This document shows positions 42,690-50,546 of a DNA stretch of 64,000 nucleotides, in pieces (the first letter of the stretch is position 1; every line of letters begins with the position of its first letter). This DNA is from Colletes latitarsis (taxonomy: Eukaryota; Arthropoda; Insecta; Hymenoptera; Colletidae), in contig NW_027488368.1 of assembly GCF_051014445.1 (NCBI RefSeq), forward strand, positions 186,001-250,000. The letters are read 5' to 3'. The position numbers and the translations under genes were made by a program. The notes under the pieces are model-generated. The model did no database searches. It saw only the letters and a program-made list of their open reading frames with translations, and was not told the origin of the DNA.

Positions 42690-43765
42690 ATCCTCTAAAA
42701 TATTTATCGAGACCAGATTGAAATGACTCTTTCAGTGTGGTACCACATTACTACGTGACCCAAACCAGAAAAAACCCAGGATCAGTTCAAGGAGTACATG
42801 AAGAATGCGAAGTATGAGTCCGATGTGGGCAAATCCCAGGCCTAGCCTAGACCTAACATTTGTTAACTTCTAAATTATTGATCGAAACCAGGTTTAATGG
42901 ACTGTTTCAGTGTGGTACCATATTGCTACGTCATCCAAAGCAGTGGATGCCCAGGATCTGGCCAACAAGTATGAGAAATATGCGAAAGCATGAGCCTGAT
43001 GAGGGGCAAATCCTAGACCTAACGGAGACCATAACATGCGTTATCCTCAAAAATATTGATCGGCACCAGGTCTAATCGACTGTTTCAGTGTGGTACCACA
43101 TTACTACGTGATCGAAACCAGAAAAAGATCAGAACCTGGCCATCAAGTATGAGAAATATGCGAGAGTATGAGTCTGATGAGAGCAAATCCCAGACCTAAC
43201 ATAGACCTAACATGCGTTATCCACTAAAATATTGATCGAAACAAGGTTTAGTCGACTGTTTCAGTGTGGTACCACATTACTACGTGATCCAAACCAGAAA
43301 AAACCCAGGAGCTGTTCCACAAGTATGTGATGAATGCGAAAGTATGAGTCTGATGAGGGCAAATCCCAGGCCTAACCTAGACCTAACATGCGTTATCATA
43401 CAAAATATTGATCGCAACCTGGTTTAATGGTCTGTTTCAGTGTGGTAACACATTACCACGAGATCCAAACCAGAAAAAGCCCAGAATCTGGCCATCAAGT
43501 ATGAGACATATGCGAAAGCGTGAGCCTGAAGAGGGCAAATCTAAGGCCTAACCTAGACCTAATATGCGTTATCCTCTAAATTATTGATCGAAACCAGGTT
43601 TCATGGACTGTTTCAGTGTGGTACCACATTACTACGTGATCCAAACCAAAAAAAGCCCAGAATCTGGCCAACAAGTATGAGAAATATGCGAAAGTATGAG
43701 CCTGATGAGAGCAAATACCAAACCTAACATAGACCTAACATGCGTTATCCTCTAAAATATTGATC
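42690..43765. repeat. Further copy of the 37.1-38.1 kb monomer series
   Basis: From about 42690 the array repeats 37060-38135 at a constant offset of 5,630 bp, 32 monomers less two bases. It includes the unusual units with GATTGAAATGACTC, ACATTTGTTAACTTC and GTGGATGCCCAGG. A few bases differ, for example GGTACCATATTG against GGTACAATATTG. After 43765 the array moves to other variants. The same series also appears near 62400-63640. Confidence 0.75.
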
Positions 43766-46700
43766 GAAACCAGGTTGGATGGACTGTTTCTGTGTCGTAC
43801 CACATTACTACACGATCCAAACCAAAAAAAGCCCAGAATCTGCCCATCAAGTATGAGAAATGTGCGAAAGTGTGAGCTTGATGAGAGCAAATTCCAGATC
43901 TAACATAGACCTACCATGCGTTATCCTCTAAAATATTGATCGAAACCAGCTTTAATGGACTGTTTCAGTGCGGTACCACAATACCACGTGATCCAAACCA
44001 AAAAAAGCCCAGAATCTGGCCATCAAGTATGAGAAATATGCGAAAGCGTGAGCCTGAAGAAGACAAATCCAAGGCCTAACCTAGACGTAACATGCGTTAT
44101 CCTCTAAAACGTACATCGAAACCAGGTTTAATGGACTGTTTCAGTGTGGTCCCACATTACTACCTGATCCAAACCAGTAAAAGCCCAAGATCTGGCCAAC
44201 AAGTATGAGAAATATGCGAAAGTATGAGCCTCGTGGGGGCAAATCACAGACCTAACCCAGACCTAACATGCGTTATCCTTTAAAATATTGACCGAGACTC
44301 AGTTTAATTCACTGTTTCAGTGTGGTACCACATTTCTATGTGATCCAAACCAGAAAAAGCAAAGGATGTGGCAAACAAGTATGTGAAGAATGCGAAAGTA
44401 TGAGACTGAAGAGGGCAAATCCAAGGCCTAACCTAGACATAACATGCGTTATCCTCTAAAACATTGATCGAAACCTGGTTTAATGGACTGTTTCAGTGTG
44501 GTACCGCATTACTACGTGATCGAAAACAGAAAAAGATCAGAATCTGGCCATCATGGATCAGAAATATGCGAAAGTATGAGCCTGATCAGTGGAAATCCCA
44601 GACATAACGTAGACCTAACATGTGTTATCCTGTAAAATATTGATCGAAACCGGGCTTAATGGTCTGTTTCAGTGTGGTACCACATTACTGTGAGATCTAA
44701 ACCAGAAAAAGCAAAGGTTCTGGCTATCAAGTAAGAGAAATATGCGAAAGTGTGAGCCTGATGAAGGCAAATCCTAGACCTAACCAAGTCCTAACATGCG
44801 TTATCCCCTAAAACATTGATCGAAACCAGGTTTAATGGACTCTTTCAGTGTGGTACCACATTACTACGTGACCCAAACCAGAAAAAACCCAGGATCTGTT
44901 CAAGGAGTACATGAAGAATGCGAGGTATGAGACTGATGATGGCAAATCCCAGACCTAACCCAGACCTAACATGCGTTATCCCCTAAAACATTGATCGAAA
45001 CCAGGTTTAATGGACTGCTACAGTGTGGTACCGTATTACCACGTGATCCAAACCAGAAAAAACCCGGGATCTGTTCAACAATTATGTGAAGAATGCGAAA
45101 GTATGAGTCTGATGAGAGCAAATCCAAGGCCTAACCTAGACCTAACATGCGTTATCCTCTGAAACATTGATCGAAAAGGTTTAGTTGACGGTTTCAGTGT
45201 GGTACCACATTTCTACGTGATCCAAACCAGAAAAAGCCCAGAATCTGGCCACCAAGTATGAGAAATATGCAAAAGTATGAGCCTGATGAGGGCAAATCCA
45301 AGGCATAACCTAGACCTAACATGCGTTATCCTCTAAAACATTGATCGAAACCAGGTTTAGTCGACTGTTTCAGTGTGGTACCACATAACTGTGTGACCCA
45401 ACCAGAAAAAACCCAGGATCTGGCCAACAAGTATGTGAAGAATGCGAAACTATGAGACTGAAGACGGCAAATCCCAGACCTAACCTAGACCTAACTAGTG
45501 TTATCGCCTAAAACATTGATCGAAACCAGGTTTAATTGACTGTTTCAGTGTGGTACCACATTTCTATGTGATCCAAACCAGAAAAAGCAAAGGATCTGGC
45601 TAACAAGTAAGAGAAATATGCGAAAGTATGAGCCTCATGACGGCAAATCCTAGACCCAACTCAGACCTAACATGCGTTATCCCGTAAAATATTGATCAAA
45701 ACCATGTTTAATCGACTGTATCAGTGTGGTTCCACACTACTATGTGATCCAAACCAGAAAAAACCCAGGATCTGTTCAAGAGGTATGTGAAGAATGAGGA
45801 AGTATGGGACTGATGAGGGCAAATCGAAGGCCTAACCTAGACCTAAAATGCGTTATCCTTTAAAGTATTGATCGAAATCAGGTTTAATGGACTGTTCCAG
45901 TGTGGTACCGCATTACAACCTGATCGAAACAGAAAAAAGTCCAGAATCTGGCCATCAAGTATCAGAAATATGCGAAAGTATGAGCCTGATGAGAGCAAAT
46001 CCCATACCTAACCTAGACGTAACATGCGTTATCATCTAAAATATTGATCGAAACCAGGTTTAATGGACTCTTTCAGTGTGGTACCACATTACTACGTGAT
46101 CGAAACCAGAAAAAGACCAGAATCTGGCCATCAAGTATCAGAAATATGCGAAAGTATGAGCCTGATCAGTGGAAGTCCCAGACATAACCTAGACCTAACA
46201 TGTGTTATCCTGTAAAATATTGATCTAAACCAGGTTTAATTGACTGTTTCATTGTAGTACCGCATTACTACGTGATCGAAACCAAAAAAGGCCCAGAATC
46301 TGGCCATCAAGTATGAGAAATATGCGAAAGTATGAGCCTGATGAGAGCAAATCCCAGACCTAACATAGACCTAACATGGGTTATCCTCTAAAATATTTAT
46401 CGAGACCAGGTCGAAATGACTGTTTCAGTGTGGTAACACATTACTACGTGATCCAAACCAAAAAAAGCCCAGAATCTGGCCATCAAGTATGAGAAATATG
46501 CGAAAGTATGAGCCTGAGAAGTGCAAATCCCAGTCCTAGCCTAGAGCTAACATGCGTTATCCTCAAAAATATTGATCGAAACCAGGTTTAATGGTCTGTT
46601 TCAGTGTGGTAACACATTACCACGTGATCCCAACCAGAAAAAACCCGGGATCTGTTCAACAAGTATGTGAAGAATGCGAAAGTATGAGTCTGATGAGAGC

Positions 46701-48269
46701 AAATCCAAGGCCTAACCTAGACCTAACATGCGTTATCCTCTAAAATATTGATCCTGACCAGGTTTAGTCGACTGTTTCAGTGTGGTACCACATTACTATG
46801 TGACCCAAACCAGAAAAAACCCAGGATCTGGCCTACAAGTATGTGAAGAATGCAAAAGTATGAGACTGAAGAGGGCAAATCCCAGTCCTAACCTAGACCT
46901 AACTAGCGTTATCGCCTAAAACATTCATCGAAACCAGGTTTAATTGACTGTTTCAGTGTGGTACCACATTTCTATGTGATCCAAACCAGAAAAAGCAAAG
47001 GATCTGGCTAACAAGTAAGAGAAATATGCGAAAGTATGAGCCTCATGACGGCAAATCCTAGACCCAACTCAGACCTAACATGCGTTATCCCCTAAAATAT
47101 TGATCAAAACCATGTTTAATCGACTGTATCAGTGTGGTTCCACACTACTATGTGATCCAAACCAGAAAAAACCCAGGATCTGTTCAAGAGGTATGTGAAG
47201 AATGTGGAAGTATGAGACTGATGAGGGCAAATCCAAGGCCTAACCTAGACCTAAAATGCGTTATCCTTTAAAGCATTGATCGAAATCAGGTTTAATGGAC
47301 TGTTTCAGTGTGGTACCGCATTACAACGTGATCCAAACCAAAAAAAGCTCAGAATCTGGCCATCAAGTGTGAGAAATATGCGAAAGTATGAGCCTGAGAG
47401 GTGCAAATCCCTGACCTAGCCGAGAGCTAACATGCGTTATCCTCAAAAATATTGATCGAAACCAGGTTTAATGGTCTGTTTCAGTGTGGTAACACATTAC
47501 CACGTGATCCCAACCTGAAAAACCCGGGATCTGTTCAACAAGTATGTGAAGAATGCGAAAGTATGAGTCTGATGAGAGCAAATCCAAGGCCTAACCTAGA
47601 CCTAACATGCGTTATCCTCTGAAATATTGATCAAAACCAGGTTTAATTGACTGTTTCAGTTTGGTACCACATTTCTATGTGATCCAAACCAGAAAAAGCC
47701 GAGAATCTGGCCACCAAGTATGAGAAATATGCAAACTTATGAGCCTGATGAGGGCAAATCCAAGGCATAACCTAGACCTAACATGCGTTATCCTCTAAAA
47801 CATTGATCGAAACCAGGTTTAGTCGACTGTTTCAGTGTGGTACCACATTACTATGTGACCCAAACCAGAAAAAACCCAGGATCTGGCCAACAAGTATGTG
47901 AAGAATGCGAAAGTATGAGACTGAAGATGGGCAAATCCCAGACCTCACCTAGACCTAACTTGCGTTATCGCCTAAAACATTGATCGAAACCAGGTTTAAT
48001 TGACTGTTTCAGTGTGGTACCACATTTCTATGTGATCCAAACCAGAAAAAGCAAACGATCTGGCTAACAAGTAAGAGAAATATGCGAAAGTATGAGCCTC
48101 ATGACGGCAAATCCTAGACCCAACTCAGCCCTAACATGCGTTATCCCCTAAAATATTCATCAAAACCATGTTTAATCGACTGTTTCAGTGTGGTACCACA
48201 CTACTATGTGATCCAAACCAGAAAAAAAAAACCCAGGATCTGTTCAAGAGGTATGTGAAGAATGAGGAA

Positions 48270-48282
48270 GTATGAGACTGAT
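48270..48282 (+). repeat. Target-site duplication, 5' copy
   Basis: GTATGAGACTGAT directly before the element. The same 13 bases follow the poly(A) tail at 54266-54278. The two A residues at 48268-48269 could extend it to 15 bp, but they cannot be told from the tail on the other side. The site lies in the part of the monomer just before the CCTAA cluster. R1 itself makes a 14-bp duplication, so this length fits the clade. Confidence 0.95.
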
Positions 48283-48666
48283 ACCCTCAGGGGCTGCCAG
48301 CCTTTCAGCTGCAGTACGGGCTTAACGAACCCGGGGTACCCGAGTCATACACACATCGTAAGCCTCCTGTTGGTCGTCACAACGACCCATTCACAATTCC
48401 CTATTGGTTTTGTGAATGGTACGTGACGGCAGGAGGAACGGGGGTCTTGGCTTAACCGCCTGGGCCACGAGTATGGCGACTCTATAAAATCGCCCTCCAA
48501 TCCTAAGCTATGGTGCGCGGCGATGGGATGCATGGTTGGGGGAGAAGGCCCAATCCCAAGCGACCACCTCCGGGGAACCTGCCGAACCCCCGGAGTATTA
48601 GGCTTACCTGGGTAAGGCGGCTCTGCCCGGGTGGACCTTTATTTCCGACCATCTCGTGGGATTTTT
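48283..48666 (+). promoter_or_regulatory. 5' UTR of the retrotransposon
   Basis: A 384-nt leader before the first in-frame ATG of ORF1. It probably includes the internal promoter that such elements need, but no promoter motif can be proven. TATAAAAT at 48483-48490 lies about 200 nt inside the element, so it is unlikely to set the 5' end. The region 48363-48436 can fold into one long hairpin: CCTCCTG (48363-48369) pairs with CAGGAGG (48430-48436), GTCAC (48376-48380) with GTGAC (48423-48427), and CCATTCACAA (48387-48396) with TTGTGAATGG (48410-48419). Several ATGs out of the ORF1 frame occur (48415, 48473, 48510, 48523). Confidence 0.75.
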
Positions 48667-48683
48667 ATGGACACAGAAAATAA
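48510..48683 (+). CDS. Upstream ORF overlapping the ORF1 start, 57 codons
   Basis: ATG at 48510 opens a frame of 57 codons ending in TAA at 48681-48683. It passes over the first in-frame ATG of ORF1 (48667) and stops one base before another in-frame ORF1 ATG at 48685 (TAAAATGG). No domain is recognised in its product, which is rich in Gly, Pro and Arg. It may be only a leader ORF that shapes ribosome access to ORF1. It could equally be chance in GC-rich sequence. No claim of an expressed protein is made. Confidence 0.3.
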   Translation: MVRGDGMHGWGRRPNPKRPPPGNLPNPRSIRLTWVRRLCPGGPLFPTISWDFYGHRK

Positions 48684-50544
48684 AATGGGGATGGGGCGGG
48701 TTTTGTCGGTTGGGGAGGACGGAGACGGGGTTGGGGTTAGGGTGGCGGCGCTCGCGCCCCACTCAGCGCCAGGTCCAGCTTCGTGGAGGGTGGAGGAGGA
48801 CGACGAGACGGCGTCGGTCTCGTCCTTCTCCTCCAGCACGAGCCACATAGGCTCTAAGAGGAAGAGGACGGGGCAGGCCGTCGTCGAGGTGGGCGGGGCG
48901 ATGAGCCCGTCGGTGAGGCTGAGTTGCCTCAGGGACGAGGTGACCGAGGAGATATCGGAGAGGATCTCCTCGTCCCTGAGGCGGGTGGAGAAAGTCGTCG
49001 CTGCCTGCGCCTTTAAGGGGCAGAAAAGCGGTGGCGCGGAGGCCCTGAAGGCCGCGGCGGAGGAAATGAGGGAGGCGGCGCGGGAGCTCAGAGGGCGGAA
49101 CGCCCGTCTGCAGCTCCTGTTGGAGGAGGAGCGACAGGGGAGGAGGAGGGCAGAGGCGCTGTGGAACAGCGCGGCCCTCCCTCCCATCCTCCCTCCTCCT
49201 CCACCGCCGCGTCCCTCGGCGGAGGTAAATAAGCGGAGTGCGGCGGCAGTGGTGCGGGGCACCGCGGGCCCCTCCACCCGCACTCCGCCCGTGAAGAAGT
49301 CCCCGTCCTCCTCAGAAGACGATCTTCTGAGGAGGATTGGGGACATGATTGATGGCAAGCTGGCCGCCTTCCGGGAGGAGCTCCTCGCCGGAAGAGCGGT
49401 CAGCAGGAAGGCGGTGCCTCCCCGACCTGTTCCGGTACAGTCGGGGAAGGCAAAGAAGGGCGGAGTGAAGGCTCCGCCCAGCGTTGCGGCACCAGGGCCC
49501 CGGGTCGCGACCCCCAAGGGGGGTGGTGTACCCGTGGTCGCGGTGGTCGCGTCCTCCACAGCACCCTCCCAAGGGGGGGTGGCGTGGAGTGAGGTGGTGG
49601 GGCGGAAGGCGAAGCGGGCGGCGAGGAAGGCCTCGCAACCGCAGCCTCCGCCTCCGCCGCCGGCGGCCAAGGTAAAGGCCGCGAAGGTCGGGAAGGCACG
49701 ACCAGGTCGTCCCCCAAAAACGGCAGCGGTGACGCCGACCGTTGCGCAGGGGGGCGACCTGACCCTCGCGGAGGCGATGCGGCTCGCCAGGGAGAATATC
49801 TCCCTGGAAGAGCTGGGCATCGCCTCCGTGAGGGCGAAGAGGGCCGTGACCGGGGGTCTCTTGCTGGAGATCCCCGGTGCAGAAGGCGGCGCGAAGGCGG
49901 ATCGTCTCGCCCAGAGGCTCCGGGAGCAGCTGGGCGAGCGAGGTGTCCGGGTCGCCCGGCCCACGAAGCGCACGGAGATGCGCGTTTGTGGGCTGGACGA
50001 CTCGGTCAGCGCACAGGATGTGTCCCGTGCCCTTGCGAGGGCGGGGGACTGTCCTGTGGAGGACCTGCGGATCGGAGAGATCCGCAGGTCACCCTCCGGC
50101 CTCGGGTCGGTGTGGGCCCGGTGCCCCCTCTCCGCCGCCCGTAAGGTGGCGGAATCCGGGAGGGTGTTGGTGGGGTGGGTTTCGGCGCGAGTGGAAATCC
50201 TCGCGCCGCGCCCGCTCCAGTGTCACCGCTGCCTCGAATTGGGGCACGTGAGGCAGTGGTGCACCTCGCCGGTGGACCGCAGCGGTCAGTGTTACCGCTG
50301 CGGTGCCAAAGAGCACCGTGCGAGCCAGTGCTCGGCGGCCCCCCACTGCCCGCTGTGTGCGGACATGGGGAGGCCAGCCGATCACAGGGTGGGGAGCAAG
50401 AAGTGCTCCCCCCCCTCCCGGAAGGAGAGGAAGAGGCGGGCTGCACCGGCTCCGGTGCCGAGGGCGGTGGCATCGTCCTCCATGGAGGTGGACGGTGCTA
50501 CGGGGACGGACGGCCGGGAGGAGGCTGGCGCGGCCATTAATTAA
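48667..50544 (+). CDS. ORF1, Gag-like RNA-binding protein with three zinc knuckles
   Basis: Encodes 625 residues from the first in-frame ATG at 48667. An ATG six codons later (48685) has a better start context, A at -3 and G at +4. ORF1 proteins of this clade bind element RNA and help form and direct the ribonucleoprotein. Residues about 125-167 are a charged, Leu-containing, probable coiled coil. Proline runs lie near 171-184 and 325-335 in a basic, low-complexity middle. Residues about 436-515 (from TEMRVCGL) look like the conserved region before the knuckles, possibly an RRM-like fold. Knuckles: C519, C522, H527, C532; C542, C545, H550, C555; and a longer CX2CX8HX6C at C561, C564, H573, C580. 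A basic KERKRR stretch follows. The frame is intact and its stop overlaps the ORF2 start. Confidence 0.93.
   Translation: MDTENKMGMGRVLSVGEDGDGVGVRVAALAPHSAPGPASWRVEEDDETASVSSFSSSTSHIGSKRKRTGQAVVEVGGAMSPSVRLSCLRDEVTEEISERISSSLRRVEKVVAACAFKGQKSGGAEALKAAAEEMREAARELRGRNARLQLLLEEERQGRRRAEALWNSAALPPILPPPPPPRPSAEVNKRSAAAVVRGTAGPSTRTPPVKKSPSSSEDDLLRRIGDMIDGKLAAFREELLAGRAVSRKAVPPRPVPVQSGKAKKGGVKAPPSVAAPGPRVATPKGGGVPVVAVVASSTAPSQGGVAWSEVVGRKAKRAARKASQPQPPPPPPAAKVKAAKVGKARPGRPPKTAAVTPTVAQGGDLTLAEAMRLARENISLEELGIASVRAKRAVTGGLLLEIPGAEGGAKADRLAQRLREQLGERGVRVARPTKRTEMRVCGLDDSVSAQDVSRALARAGDCPVEDLRIGEIRRSPSGLGSVWARCPLSAARKVAESGRVLVGWVSARVEILAPRPLQCHRCLELGHVRQWCTSPVDRSGQCYRCGAKEHRASQCSAAPHCPLCADMGRPADHRVGSKKCSPPSRKERKRRAAPAPVPRAVASSSMEVDGATGTDGREEAGAAIN
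48926..48982 (+). other. Perfect 13-bp inverted repeat in ORF1 with nested stem
   Basis: GCCTCAGGGACGA (48926-48938) is the exact reverse complement of 48970-48982. A second stem lies within it: CGAGGAGAT (48945-48953) with ATCTCCTCG (48964-48972). The two compete for three bases. In RNA this would give a strong hairpin within the N-terminal part of ORF1. Confidence 0.8.
49233..49288 (+). other. Nested inverted repeat in ORF1
   Basis: GCGGAGTGCGG (49233-49243) pairs perfectly with CCGCACTCCGC (49278-49288). Inside it GGTGC (49251-49255) pairs with GCACC (49259-49263) around a GGG loop. Confidence 0.75.
49306..49336 (+). other. Perfect 13-bp inverted repeat in ORF1
   Basis: TCCTCCTCAGAAG (49306-49318) and CTTCTGAGGAGGA (49324-49336) are exact reverse complements around a 5-nt loop. 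The protein here reads through a Ser/Asp/Glu-rich segment (SSSEDDLLRR), which is not an obvious reason for the symmetry. Confidence 0.85.
50062..50090 (+). other. Perfect 12-bp inverted repeat in ORF1
   Basis: GACCTGCGGATC (50062-50073) pairs with GATCCGCAGGTC (50079-50090) around the 5-nt loop GGAGA. It lies in the conserved region before the zinc knuckles. A shorter example, CCAGGGAGA with TCTCCCTGG around a 3-nt loop, lies at 49787-49807. Confidence 0.85.
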
Positions 50545-50546
50545 TG
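50535..50546 (+). promoter_or_regulatory. TAATG stop-start coupling of ORF1 and ORF2
   Basis: The ORF1 stop TAA (50542-50544) and the ORF2 start ATG (50544-50546) share one A. They lie in CATTAATTAATG, a 12-bp AT-only-core palindrome set in otherwise GC-rich coding sequence. UAAUG is the junction shown in the R1-clade element SART1 to let ribosomes that finish ORF1 restart on ORF2. By homology, ORF2 is probably made by termination-reinitiation. The low-GC site may be locally unstructured. The sequence shows the overlap. The mechanism is inferred from the relative. Confidence 0.88.

Larger units (their letters stand above)
1..48282. repeat. 176-bp satellite array, left arm
   Basis: Head-to-tail satellite of about 274 monomers. 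The period is 176 bp, measured from GGTACC at 38, 214 and 390. All monomers run in the same orientation. A typical unit begins near TTGATCGAAACCAGG, continues through TGTGGTACCACA, an A-tract and a GAAATATGCG-like block, and ends with the CCTAA cluster and TGCGTTATCCTC. Two broad variants of the middle segment recur: one with CCATCAAGTATGAGAAATATGCG and one with CAACAAGTATGTGAAGAATGCG. Length changes are rare and small, for example at 2692-2696, 22340 and 45173. The monomer length is close to a nucleosome repeat and resembles many centromeric or pericentromeric satellites, but location on the chromosome is inference. No gene is seen in this stretch. Confidence 0.97.

Noticed and set aside
48268..48285. 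28S rDNA target site of R1 or R2
   Set aside because: The flanks are satellite on both sides and do not resemble the rDNA targets of R1 or R2. TATGAGACT is only loosely like the TATGACTCT near the R2 site.
48283..48360. Self-cleaving (HDV-like) ribozyme at the 5' end
   Set aside because: Small stems are present, but I could not assemble the nested double pseudoknot needed. Such ribozymes are known mainly from R2 and some other families.
48483..48490. TATA box for the element
   Set aside because: TATAAAAT lies about 200 nt inside the element. A start downstream of it would lose the 5' UTR in every new copy, so it is unlikely to be the main promoter.
48631..48666. ORF1 starting at GTG 48631
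   Set aside because: GTG is not a usual start in animals. The first in-frame ATG is at 48667, and 48685 has a better context.
48639..49973. A 444-codon ORF on the minus strand opposite ORF1
   Set aside because: Same cause: a low-complexity Ala/Ser/Pro-rich shadow of ORF1. ORF1 itself is supported by zinc knuckles and its place in the element.
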